Part shown: one piece after another, positions 8,444-16,698 of the stretch
Layout: every line of letters starts with the position of its first letter
Numbering within the stretch: position 1 is the stretch's first letter
From: Streptomyces sp. NBC_01237
Lineage (GTDB): Bacteria > Actinomycetota > Actinomycetes > Streptomycetales > Streptomycetaceae
Assembly (NCBI RefSeq): GCF_035917275.1
Contig: NZ_CP108508.1
Location: 7,254,001 to 7,318,000 of the forward strand
DNA length: 64,000 bases
Reading direction: 5' to 3'
Made by a program: the position numbers and the translations under genes
The notes under the pieces: model-generated
Databases searched by the model: none
Told to the model about the DNA's origin: nothing
What the model saw: the letters and a program-made list of their open reading frames with translations, nothing else

Positions 8444-8543
8444 CCCGAAATGATCGATGTTTGAACTGGGGCCTCCTCGGCCTATCGTGCACAAAGGGCA
8501 TGGCGTACGCGAGCCGGGCCCGCGGCTGGCCGAGGAGGTCCGG

Positions 8544-9302
8544 GTGGAGCAGGGCAGGGCGCGCGAGGACGTACGGCCGCCGTACGTCTGCGACGCGTAC
8601 GCGGGCACGCCACCGGTCGTCCGGGTGCCCGAGCAGGCGCGCGGGGAGCACACCCACAGCGAGCCGCCCGCCCCCCGCGTCGTGCAGCGGCACTCGGTGC
8701 GCGGCCAGATCCTGGATGCCCTGCGCGCCGCCCTCGTCGACGGTGAGCTGGTGCCCGGACAGGTCTACTCGGCCCCGGCGCTCGGCGCCCGGTTCGGTGT
8801 CTCCGCGACGCCGGTGCGCGAGGCGATGCAGCAGCTGGCCGGCGAGGGTGCCGTCGAGGTCGTGCCGAACCGCGGCTTCCGGGTCAGTGAGCGCGGACCG
8901 CGCGAGCTGGCGGAGCTGGCCGAGGTGCGCGCCCTGATCGAGGTCCCGGTGATGCTGCGGCTGGCCCGTACCGTTCCGGCCGACCGGTGGGGCGTGCTGC
9001 GCCCCCTGGCCGATGCCACCGTCGCGGCGGCCGCGGTGGGCGACCGGGCGAGCTACGCGGAGTCCGACCGGGCCTTCCACCGCGCGGTTCTCGCGCTCTC
9101 CGGCAACGAACAGCTGGTGATGGTCGCGGACGATCTGCACCGCCGTTCCCAGTGGCCGCTGGTCAGCCACCCGGCCACCCGCCAGGCCGACCTGCTCGCC
9201 GACGCCGCCGAACACATGGCGCTGCTCGACGCCCTCATCGCCCAGGACCTCGCCGTCGTGCAGTCCCTCGTACGCGAGCACTTCACGGGTGCGGACGGCT
9301 GA
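8544..9302 (+). CDS. GntR family transcriptional regulator, FadR/FCD subfamily
   Basis: The frame opens at 8457, but GTG 8544 has AGGAGG five bases upstream and gives a 252-residue protein of normal family length. A winged helix lies around residues 48-118 (SVRGQILDALRAALVDGEL, FGVSATPVREAMQQLAGEG, GFRVSE), followed by an FCD ligand-binding domain (EVRALIEVPVML, DRAFHRAVLALSGNEQ, AEHMALLDALIAQD). It is strikingly similar in the DNA-binding domain to the regulator at 357-1091, suggesting paralogues with related operators. No metabolic gene is adjacent on the same strand, so the target is unclear. A strong hairpin follows. Confidence 0.88.
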   Translation: MEQGRAREDVRPPYVCDAYAGTPPVVRVPEQARGEHTHSEPPAPRVVQRHSVRGQILDALRAALVDGELVPGQVYSAPALGARFGVSATPVREAMQQLAGEGAVEVVPNRGFRVSERGPRELAELAEVRALIEVPVMLRLARTVPADRWGVLRPLADATVAAAAVGDRASYAESDRAFHRAVLALSGNEQLVMVADDLHRRSQWPLVSHPATRQADLLADAAEHMALLDALIAQDLAVVQSLVREHFTGADG

Positions 9303-9311
9303 TCCGGGAGC

Positions 9312-9349
9312 GGGGGTGCCGCGCGGACCCGCCCGCGCGGCACCCCCGT
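9312..9349. terminator. 15-bp stem bidirectional terminator
   Basis: CGGGGGTGCCGCGCG (9312-9326) pairs perfectly with 9335-9349 across an 8-base loop. It follows the second gntR gene by 10 bases and faces the convergent TPR gene. Confidence 0.85.
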
Positions 9350-9410
9350 GTCACCGCCGCGACCGCCCGGCCCTCCGGCCACCGGTCACTTCACGCCCGC
9401 CCGGCCCGGC

Positions 9411-10208
9411 TCAGTTCGCCTCGGCCGTCTCCGGCGACGGGGGTTCCAGGCGTGGGGCCAGCCAGGTCGGTACGCCGCCGAGCAGCCGGAAGAGCCTGCC
9501 CGCCTCGGCGCGCAGCCGTGCCGCCTCCGGCTCCGGCTCGGCGTCCGCGAGGGAGATGAGCGCCGGGGCCGTACCCACGAGATAGCCCAGCTCCTCCCTT
9601 ATCCGCAGGGACTCCGAGAAGCCGTGCCGGGCCTCGGCCAGCTCGCCCTCCCGCAGCGCGAGGGAGGCGAGGTGCCGCCAGGTGAACGAGAGCAGCAGTT
9701 CGTCCCCCTGGGCCGTGGCACCGGCGTGCGCCCTGCGGTACGCGGCCCGCGCGGACTGCGGGGAGTCGGCGATGTTCTGGGCGATCAGCCCCCGGCGGAA
9801 GTCCAGCAGCGGCCGCCCCGGAGCGGCGGGAGCGAGCAGGGCCGCCGCCCTGCTCAGCGCCACGCTGGCCTCGTCGGCCCTGTCGCGCGTCCCGAGGAGC
9901 GTCGACGCATAGGCGAGATAACCGCGTTCACAGGCCGCGGCACCGCGCTCGGCGTCGTCGTGCGCCAGGGCCTCGGCGGTGCGCAGCGCGTCCTCGGCGT
10001 CGGTCCAGCCCTGCCCGGTGTAGAGACATCGCTCGGTCAGCAAGGACGTCCGCTGGAGCGCGGCGGCCGGGTCGGTCGCCGCGTGCGGTTCGAGCAGAGC
10101 GGCCGCATCCGTCCAGCAGGCGCGTGACCGCAGCCGCCATACCGCTGTCTGGAGCGGCGGATCGTCATCGGCTGTCGTTCCGGAACCAGACATGGCGGTA
10201 TGCGCCAC
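9411..10208 (-). CDS. TPR-like helical-repeat protein of unknown function
   Basis: This 265-residue protein is composed almost wholly of Ala-rich helix pairs in the TPR style (for example TDAEDALRTAEALAHDDAERG, RGLIAQNIADSPQSARAAYRRAHA and HLASLALREGELAEARHGFSESLRIREELG). There is no signal peptide or membrane segment. GTG 10208 is preferred because GGGGAGGG (complement of 10213-10220) lies four bases upstream; ATG 10193 is an alternative. TPR proteins of this sort usually mediate protein contacts. No partner is evident from the neighbours. Confidence 0.75.
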   Translation of the reverse strand: MAHTAMSGSGTTADDDPPLQTAVWRLRSRACWTDAAALLEPHAATDPAAALQRTSLLTERCLYTGQGWTDAEDALRTAEALAHDDAERGAAACERGYLAYASTLLGTRDRADEASVALSRAAALLAPAAPGRPLLDFRRGLIAQNIADSPQSARAAYRRAHAGATAQGDELLLSFTWRHLASLALREGELAEARHGFSESLRIREELGYLVGTAPALISLADAEPEPEAARLRAEAGRLFRLLGGVPTWLAPRLEPPSPETAEAN

Positions 10209-10356
10209 ATTGCCCTCCCCGAGCGCGCCATTGAGCTGTTGAGTGTGGGCGCATCTCAGCACGGATTGGCACGCCGGGCCAAGAGGTCCGGCCGATGTCA
10301 GGTGAAAGAATTCACAATCAGCCGGACCTCGTCGGTGCTCCGACGGGCCCCCGAGG

Positions 10357-12141
10357 TCAGCTCATACGCAGTGCGAGGAAGAAGTCGAGCTTGTCCTCCA
10401 GCCGGGAAAGGTCACGTCCCGTCAACTGCTCGATGCGGCCGACGCGGTAGCGCAGCGTGTTGACGTGGAGGTGCAGCCGGGCCGCGCAGCGGGTCCAGGA
10501 ACCGTCGCAGTCCAGGAATGACTCCAGCGTCTCGATCAGCTCGGCGCGGTGGCGCCGGTCGTAGTCGCGCAGCGGGTCCAGCAGCCGGGCGGTGAAGGCC
10601 CGGCGGACGTCGTCGGGCACGAAGGGCAGCAGCAGGACGTGCGAGGCCAGCTCGTGGTGCCCGGCCGCGCAGACCCGGCCCGGACGGGCCGCCGCCACCC
10701 GGCGGGCGTGCCGGGCCTCCTCCAGGGCGCCGCGCAGCCCCTCGGCGGAATGCACCGCCGCGCTGACACCCAGTGTCAGGCGGCCGTCGTCCGCGAGCCC
10801 CGCGGAGAGCGGCTCACGGACGGTGGCCAGGAGCACGTCGGCATGGAGCGCGGGGTCGCCCTCGGCCGGTGCGTCCTCGTCGGAAGCCGCGTCCGGATCC
10901 GCCCCGGCGCTCCCGGCGCTCCCGGCACCCGCGGTCACGGGGCTTCCGGCAGCCGCGGCCGGGCCGGTGGAGGACAGCGGTACGAGGGCGATCGCCTCGT
11001 CGCCCGTGTGCGCGACGGCGATCCGGTCGGCGGAGTCCGGGCCGCTGACGGCCGGGTCCACCAGGATCTCCTCCAGCAGCGCCTGGGCGACGGGACCGCC
11101 CGCGATGTCGGGGGCAAAACCGGCGGACCCCGGTGCGCCCTCGGCGGTCCAGTCGACCCGGGCCACGACGACCTGCCAGTGCGGCGCGGTCCCGAGCCCC
11201 GGCAGCAGGACCGGTGCGGCGACCCGCAGCCTGGCCGCGATCTCGGCCGGGGCGGCGCCCGCCTGGACCAGCTCCAGGACCTCCTGGGCGAGCCGGCGGC
11301 GTACCGTACGGGCCGCGTCGCGCCGGTCGCGTTCGACGGCGATCAGCTGGGTGACGCCCTGGAGCAGATCGAGCCGGGCCGCCGGCCAGTCGCTCGCGTC
11401 GGCCTCGACGGCGAGCAGCCAGTCGGAGAGCACCGACTCGCGCACATCGCGGGAGGCAGGCAGGGCGCCCCGGCCGGTGTTCCGGATCGGGAACAGTGAA
11501 TACGTTCTGCCGCCCACCGTGGTCCGGTGCGGTCCCCGTCGTCCGGTGCGGGTTGCGGCCAGATGCCGTCCGGCCAGCTCGGCCCCGACCCGGGGGGTCA
11601 GCGGCTCACCGGCCCCCGCGATCTGCCGGCCGGTGGGCGAGAGCACCCAGGCCCGAAGATCCAGGTCGGAGGTGAGGAGGTCGAGGACCACCTCGGGGCC
11701 GCCGCCCGCCGGGCCCGAGGTCATCAGCCTGCGGTGCCGGTCGACGACGGCCGCCAGGTCCCCGGCCCGCTCGCCCGACACCTGGCGCACCACATGCTCG
11801 GTGATCGTTGCGAATGCCACGGTCTCGTTCACGGCGAAGAGGGGGAGGCGATGGTGCCGGCACGCCTCGACCAGGTCGCCCGGGATGTCGCCGAGCTCCG
11901 CCTCGCCCGCCGCGAGTCCGGCGACCTGGGCCCCCGCCAGAATCCGGACGAACGGCTCCGAGTCCGCCGCGTCACGGCGCCAGGCGAGACCGGTGAGGAC
12001 CAGCTCGCCTCCCGAGAGGTAGCGGCTGGGGTCGCGCAGGTCGGTGGTCATGACGCCCCGGACCGTGCGGTCCAGTTCGGCCTCGCCGCCGAGCAGCCGC
12101 AGGCCCAGCGCGTCGGTGTCCAGCAGTGCGCGCAGCCGCAT
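10357..12141 (-). CDS. PucR family transcriptional regulator of purine catabolism
   Basis: This 594-residue regulator has an N-terminal PucR (purine catabolism) domain over residues 1-120 (TTDLRDPSRYLSGGELVLTGLAW, then CRHHRLPLFAVNETVAFATITE). A GGDEF-like central CdaR-type region follows, and the C-terminal PucR HTH_30 is at about residues 535-594 (LIETLESFLDCDGSWTRCAA, LHLHVNTLRYRVGRIEQLTG). It is transcribed divergently from the xanthine dehydrogenase genes across 395 bases, the usual arrangement for a local regulator that responds to purine degradation intermediates. An Ala/Gly-rich insert at about residues 390-430 looks disordered. ATG 12141 is the first start that covers the whole PucR domain. 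Confidence 0.92.
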   Translation of the reverse strand: MRLRALLDTDALGLRLLGGEAELDRTVRGVMTTDLRDPSRYLSGGELVLTGLAWRRDAADSEPFVRILAGAQVAGLAAGEAELGDIPGDLVEACRHHRLPLFAVNETVAFATITEHVVRQVSGERAGDLAAVVDRHRRLMTSGPAGGGPEVVLDLLTSDLDLRAWVLSPTGRQIAGAGEPLTPRVGAELAGRHLAATRTGRRGPHRTTVGGRTYSLFPIRNTGRGALPASRDVRESVLSDWLLAVEADASDWPAARLDLLQGVTQLIAVERDRRDAARTVRRRLAQEVLELVQAGAAPAEIAARLRVAAPVLLPGLGTAPHWQVVVARVDWTAEGAPGSAGFAPDIAGGPVAQALLEEILVDPAVSGPDSADRIAVAHTGDEAIALVPLSSTGPAAAAGSPVTAGAGSAGSAGADPDAASDEDAPAEGDPALHADVLLATVREPLSAGLADDGRLTLGVSAAVHSAEGLRGALEEARHARRVAAARPGRVCAAGHHELASHVLLLPFVPDDVRRAFTARLLDPLRDYDRRHRAELIETLESFLDCDGSWTRCAARLHLHVNTLRYRVGRIEQLTGRDLSRLEDKLDFFLALRMS

Positions 12142-12536
12142 CTCGTTGCCGCCGTTCTTTCGGTTGAGGGGAGGGGGAGGGGGAGGGGAGTGAGGGATCG
12201 ATCGAGGGGGAGTGGACCGGCCGAAGGGAGGTACGGACCGGCCGAAGGGGGGAACCGGCCGGTCGGGTGGGAGGACGGGGAGCCGAGTGGGTGGGACGAG
12301 GGATACCGGGGATACCTGTGAATTGCGGAGAGGTTACTGATTCCCGCCATTCGTTCGAATCTACAAGACGAGCAAGGAGACCAGCCAACTCCTTCAGTGT
12401 TTCCGTGACTGCACCGGTCGGAGCCGTGGCTTGTGTACTGGGCCACACACCGCGTGAACAACACATGAACGAGCCAGTCGAGGGCCGGCCGTCCCCAGCC
12501 CCAGCGAACGACCGATTGAGAAGAAGAGAGCCACTC
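12142..12536. promoter_or_regulatory. divergent pucR / xanthine dehydrogenase control region
   Basis: This 395-base region separates the two divergent genes. Near pucR it is G-rich and holds a direct repeat GGACCGGCCGAAGGG (12214-12228 and 12235-12249, period 21). Closer to the xdh side are GGATACC repeats around 12301-12316 and a 12-bp palindrome ATTCG-TT-CGAAT (12349-12360), the best candidate regulator site by symmetry. No confident -35/-10 was assigned. Confidence 0.5.
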
Positions 12537-13427
12537 ATGGACTTCCTTCGCCCCGCCAGCTGGGAGGAGGCGCTCGCCGCCAAGGCCGAGCACCCCACGG
12601 CTGTTCCCATCGCGGGCGGCACCGATGTGATGGTCGAGATCAACTTCGACCACCGGCGGCCCGAGTATCTCCTGGACCTGAACCGCATCGGTGAGCTGTC
12701 CGAGTGGGAGGTGGGCCAGGAGAACGTACGGCTCGGCGCCTCCGTCCCGTACAGCGACATCATGGAGCACCTGCGGGCCGAGCTGCCCTGCCTGGCGCTC
12801 GCCTCGCACACCGTCGCCTCCCCGCAGATCCGCAACCGCGGCGGCGTCGGCGGCAACCTCGGCACCGCGTCGCCCGCCGGTGACGCCCACCCCGCCCTCC
12901 TCGCCGCGGGGGCCGAGGTCGAGGCCGAGTCCGTACGCGGCATCCGGATGATCCCCATCGACGCCTTCTACACCGGCGTCAAGCGCAACGCGCTGGCCCC
13001 GGACGAGCTGATCCGGGCCGTACACATCAAGAAGGCCGACGGGCCGCAGCAGTACTCCAAGGTCGGCACCCGCAACGCGATGGTCATCGCCGTCTGCGCC
13101 TTCGGCCTCGCCCTGCACCCCGGGACCCGCACGGTCCGCACCGGCATCGGCTCCGCCGCCCCGACCCCGGTCCGGGCCAAGGAGGCGGAGGAGTTCCTGA
13201 ACGCCGCGCTCGAAGAGGGCGGGTTCTGGGAGAGCGGCAGGATCATCACCCCGTCGATCGCCAAGCAGTTCGCCGACCTCGCCTCCGGCGCCTGCAACCC
13301 GATCGACGACGTGCGGGGCACCGCGAAGTACCGCAGGCACGCGGTCGGCATCATGGCCCGCCGCACGCTCGGCTGGACCTGGGAGCAGTACCGCGGCGCG
13401 GGCCGCACGCTTGAAGGAGCTGCATAA
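12537..13427 (+). CDS. xanthine dehydrogenase, FAD-binding subunit
   Basis: This 296-residue subunit has the N-terminal FAD-binding PCMH domain (FLRPASWEEALAAKAEHP; the FAD loop VPIAGGTDVMVE; the second FAD motif IRNRGGVGGNLGTASPAGD). A CO dehydrogenase flavoprotein C-terminal domain follows (YSKVGTRNAMVIAVCAFGLAL; GSAAPTPVRAKEAEEFL). It passes electrons from the iron-sulfur subunit to NAD. ATG 12537 starts exactly at the family N-terminus; the in-frame upstream extension is not conserved-looking. The next gene starts two bases after its TAA. The product oxidises hypoxanthine and xanthine to urate with the next two genes. Confidence 0.95.
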   Translation: MDFLRPASWEEALAAKAEHPTAVPIAGGTDVMVEINFDHRRPEYLLDLNRIGELSEWEVGQENVRLGASVPYSDIMEHLRAELPCLALASHTVASPQIRNRGGVGGNLGTASPAGDAHPALLAAGAEVEAESVRGIRMIPIDAFYTGVKRNALAPDELIRAVHIKKADGPQQYSKVGTRNAMVIAVCAFGLALHPGTRTVRTGIGSAAPTPVRAKEAEEFLNAALEEGGFWESGRIITPSIAKQFADLASGACNPIDDVRGTAKYRRHAVGIMARRTLGWTWEQYRGAGRTLEGAA

Positions 13428-13429
13428 CC

Positions 13430-14026
13430 ATGCGAGTGAATTTCACGGTCAACGGCCGTCAGCAGGAAGCCGACGACGTCTGGGAGGGGGAGTCCCTCCT
13501 GTACGTCCTGCGCGAGCGCATGGGGCTTCCCGGTTCCAAGAACGCCTGCGAGCAGGGCGAATGCGGCTCCTGCACGGTCCGCCTGGACGGTGTGCCGGTC
13601 TGTTCCTGTCTGGTCGCCGCCGGTCAGGTCGAGGGCCGCGAGGTCGTCACCGTCGAGGGGCTCGCCGACTACGCCAAGCACCGCGAGGACGCCCACCCCG
13701 GCGGCGGCTGCGCCTCCGGTTCCTGCGGCACGACGCTCGACGCCGCCCAGCGATGGCAGGCCGGGCCCGCCGACGGGCAGAGCGGTGAAGCCGTCGAACT
13801 GTCCCCCATCCAGCAGGCGTTCATCGACGCCGGAGCCGTCCAGTGCGGCTTCTGCACCCCCGGCCTGCTCGTCGCGGCCGACGAACTGCTGGAGACCCAC
13901 CCCTCCCCGTCCGACCAGGACATCCGCGAGGCGCTCTCCGGGAACCTGTGCCGTTGCACCGGTTACGAGAAGATCCTCGACGCGGTCCGCCTCGCGGCCG
14001 CCCGTCAGGAAGAGGCGGTCCGATAG
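13430..14026 (+). CDS. xanthine dehydrogenase, [2Fe-2S] subunit
   Basis: This 198-residue subunit has a plant-ferredoxin cluster (C40, C45, C48, C60) and the helical second cluster (C139, C142, C174, C176). Between them, where typical small subunits have a short linker, is an insert of about 45 residues (roughly 80-125) carrying GGGCASGSCG with two further Cys (C94, C99). AAGGAG precedes ATG 13430. It relays electrons from the molybdopterin centre to FAD. Its stop is two bases before the next ATG, indicating a single transcript. Confidence 0.95.
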   Translation: MRVNFTVNGRQQEADDVWEGESLLYVLRERMGLPGSKNACEQGECGSCTVRLDGVPVCSCLVAAGQVEGREVVTVEGLADYAKHREDAHPGGGCASGSCGTTLDAAQRWQAGPADGQSGEAVELSPIQQAFIDAGAVQCGFCTPGLLVAADELLETHPSPSDQDIREALSGNLCRCTGYEKILDAVRLAAARQEEAVR

Positions 14027-14028
14027 CC

Positions 14029-16446
14029 ATGGCGCTGCATCCACGAGTCGCCACCGTCCCGGCCGGCACGCCCACCAAGATCACCCAGGGTTCGCCCACC
14101 AAGGGCGGCATCGGTGAGTCCACACTGCGCCCCGACGGCATCCTGAAGGTCACCGGAGAGTTCGCGTACTCCTCCGACATGTGGCACGAGGACATGCTGT
14201 GGGGCCACACGCTCCGCTCCACCGTCGCGCACGCCGAGATCAGGTCCATCGACATCGGCGAAGCCGTCGCGACGCCCGGCGTCTACGCCGTGCTGACCTA
14301 CGACGACCTGCCCGCCGCGATGAAGAACTACGGCCTGGAGATCCAGGACACCCCGGTCCTGGCGCACGGCAGGGTCCGCCACCACGGTGAGCCGGTGGCC
14401 CTGGTCGCCGCCGACCACCCGGAGACCGCCCGCCGCGCCGCGGCCAAGATCAAGATCGACTACGTCGAACTGCCGGTCATCACGGACGAGGCGTCCGCGA
14501 CCGCACCCGGCGCGATCCTGATCCACGAGGACCGCGACGACCACCACATCGGCCATGTGCCGCACCCCAACATCGTGCACCGCCAGCCGATCATCCGCGG
14601 CGACGCCGACGCGGCCGCCGCGCGGGCCGACGTCATCGTCACCGGCGACTACACCTTCGGCATGCAGGACCAGGCGTTCCTCGGCCCGGAGTCCGGGCTC
14701 GCCGTGCCCTCCGAGGACGGCGGCGTCGAGCTGTACGTCGCCACCCAGTGGCTGCACTCCGACCTCCGTCAGATCGCCCCCGTCCTCGGTCTGCCCGAGG
14801 ACAAGGTCCGCATGACGCTCTCCGGCGTCGGCGGTGCCTTCGGCGGGCGTGAGGACCTGTCGATGCAGATCCACGCCTGCCTGCTGGCGCTGCGCACCGG
14901 CAAGCCCGTCAAGATCGTCTACAACCGGTTCGAGTCCTTCTTCGGGCACGTCCACCGGCACCCGGCGAAGCTCCACTACGAGCACGGCGCCACCAAGGAC
15001 GGCAAGCTCACGCACATGAAGTGCAGGATCGTCCTGGACGGCGGCGCCTACGCGTCGGCCTCCCCGGCGGTCGTCGGGAACGCCTCCTCGCTCGCGGTCG
15101 GCCCCTACGCCGTCGAGGACGTCGACATCGAGGCGATCGCGCTCTACACCAACAACCCGCCCTGCGGAGCCATGCGCGGCTTCGGCGCGGTCCAGGCGTG
15201 CTTCGCGTACGAGGCGCAGATGGACAAGCTGGCGGCCGAACTGGGCCTGGACCCGGTCGAGTTCCGTCAGCGCAACGCCATGGAACAGGGCACCTTGCTG
15301 CCGACCGGCCAGCCCTGCGACTCACCCGCCCCCGTCGCCGAACTCCTGCGCCGGGTCAAGTCCCGTCCGCTGCCGCCCGAGCGGCAGTGGCTGTCCGTCG
15401 ACGCGGCGGGCAGCTCCGTCGACGTCCGCGACCTGCCCGGCGGCCTCTCCAACACCACGCACGGCGAAGGCGTCGTCCGCGGCGTCGGCTACGCGGTGGG
15501 CCTGAAGAACGTCGGCTTCTCCGAGGGCTTCGACGACTACTCCACCGCACGGGTCCGGATGGAGGTCATCAACGGCGAGCCGGTCGCCACCGTGCACACC
15601 GCGATGGCCGAGGTCGGCCAGGGCGGCGTCACCGTGCACGCCCAGATCGCCCGTACCGAACTCGGCGTCAGCCAGGTCACCATCCACCCGGCCGACACCC
15701 AGGTCGGCTCGGCCGGCTCCACCTCCGCCTCCCGTCAGACGTACGTCACCGGCGGCGCCGTGAAGAACTCCTGCGAGGCCGTACGCGAACAGGTCCTGGA
15801 GCTCGGACGGCGCAGGTTCGGCACGTACCACCCGGCCTGGGCCACCGCCGAACTGCTCCTGGAGGGCGGCAAGGTCGTCACCGACGGCGGCGAGGTGCTC
15901 GCCGATGTCGCCGATGTGCTCCAGGACGAGTCCATCGACGTCGAGCTGGAGTGGCGCCACCGGCCCACCGAGGCGTTCGACCTGCGCACCGGTCAGGGCA
16001 ACGGCCATGTCCAGTACTCCTTCGCCGCACACCGCGCCGTCGTCGAGGTCGACACCGAGCTGGGCCTGGTCAAGGTCATCGAACTGGCCTGTGCCCAGGA
16101 CGTCGGCAAGGCACTCAACCCGCTCTCCGTGATCGGCCAGATCCAGGGCGGCTCCCTCCAGGGCATGGGCGTCGCCATCATGGAGGAGATCATCGTCGAC
16201 CCGGAGACCGCGAAGGTGCGCAACCCGTCCTTCACGGACTACCTGCTGCCCACCATCCTCGACACCCCGACCATCCCGGTCGATGTGCTCGAACTGGCCG
16301 ACGACCACGCCCCGTACGGGCTCCGCGGCGTCGGCGAGGCCCCGACCCTCTCGTCCACCCCCGCCGTCCTCGCGGCGATCCGGAACGCGACGGGGCTGGA
16401 GCTCAACAGGACGCCGGTGCGCCCCGAGCACCTCACCGGCACCTGA
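14029..16446 (+). CDS. xanthine dehydrogenase, molybdopterin-binding subunit
   Basis: This 805-residue catalytic subunit of the xanthine oxidase family has an N-terminal aldehyde oxidase a/b hammerhead domain (RPDGILKVTGEFAYSSDM). Molybdopterin-binding domains follow with GVGGAFGGRED, the QDQAFLGPESGLA segment, PCGAMRGFGAVQACFAYE (substrate-positioning Arg region), and TSASRQTYVTGGA. The C-terminal GVGEAP motif carries the catalytic Glu that activates water on Mo. It hydroxylates hypoxanthine and xanthine to urate in the cytoplasm. XdhC encoded downstream supplies the sulfurated cofactor. The start at 14029 follows the previous gene's TAG by two bases. Confidence 0.95.
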   Translation: MALHPRVATVPAGTPTKITQGSPTKGGIGESTLRPDGILKVTGEFAYSSDMWHEDMLWGHTLRSTVAHAEIRSIDIGEAVATPGVYAVLTYDDLPAAMKNYGLEIQDTPVLAHGRVRHHGEPVALVAADHPETARRAAAKIKIDYVELPVITDEASATAPGAILIHEDRDDHHIGHVPHPNIVHRQPIIRGDADAAAARADVIVTGDYTFGMQDQAFLGPESGLAVPSEDGGVELYVATQWLHSDLRQIAPVLGLPEDKVRMTLSGVGGAFGGREDLSMQIHACLLALRTGKPVKIVYNRFESFFGHVHRHPAKLHYEHGATKDGKLTHMKCRIVLDGGAYASASPAVVGNASSLAVGPYAVEDVDIEAIALYTNNPPCGAMRGFGAVQACFAYEAQMDKLAAELGLDPVEFRQRNAMEQGTLLPTGQPCDSPAPVAELLRRVKSRPLPPERQWLSVDAAGSSVDVRDLPGGLSNTTHGEGVVRGVGYAVGLKNVGFSEGFDDYSTARVRMEVINGEPVATVHTAMAEVGQGGVTVHAQIARTELGVSQVTIHPADTQVGSAGSTSASRQTYVTGGAVKNSCEAVREQVLELGRRRFGTYHPAWATAELLLEGGKVVTDGGEVLADVADVLQDESIDVELEWRHRPTEAFDLRTGQGNGHVQYSFAAHRAVVEVDTELGLVKVIELACAQDVGKALNPLSVIGQIQGGSLQGMGVAIMEEIIVDPETAKVRNPSFTDYLLPTILDTPTIPVDVLELADDHAPYGLRGVGEAPTLSSTPAVLAAIRNATGLELNRTPVRPEHLTGT

Positions 16447-16464
16447 GCCGCTCCCTCCTGAACC

Positions 16465-16524
16465 CTCCGGGCGGTGCGACGTGCCGTGAACGTCGCACTT
16501 CCCCGCGTACCGCACCGCCCGGAG
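16465..16524 (+). promoter_or_regulatory. nested, mutually exclusive hairpins between xdh and the permease
   Basis: Outer arms CTCCGGGCGGTGCG (16465-16478) and CGCACCGCCCGGAG (16511-16524) are perfect over 14 bp. A separate inner hairpin, TGCGACGT (16475-16482) with ACGTCGCA (16490-16497), shares four bases of the outer left arm, so both cannot be complete at once. It starts 19 bases after the xdh stop. It may be a transcript end, an mRNA-stabilising element or an attenuator before the permease gene. Confidence 0.65.
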
Positions 16525-16698
16525 ACACCGAGTACCGCACCGCTCGCGGTCCTTCGCACTGCCTCAGTACATCCGTACCTGCATGAACAGTTCGCCTCGG
16601 GCCGTCCCCCGGGTCGTGCCGCCCAGCGCAGTCATCCCAAATCCCGCAATCAGTTCTCTCCACGCGGGTGCCCCTGTGAACCTTGGGAGTCAGGCATC

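Noticed and set aside
12349..12360. tRNA fragment suggested by TTCGAATC-like sequence
   Set aside because: The stretch is part of a short palindrome. No acceptor or anticodon stems can be formed around it.
12267..12536. 90-residue N-terminal extension of the xanthine dehydrogenase FAD subunit
   Set aside because: It lies in the divergent promoter region, resembles no part of the family, and the family N-terminus begins at ATG 12537.
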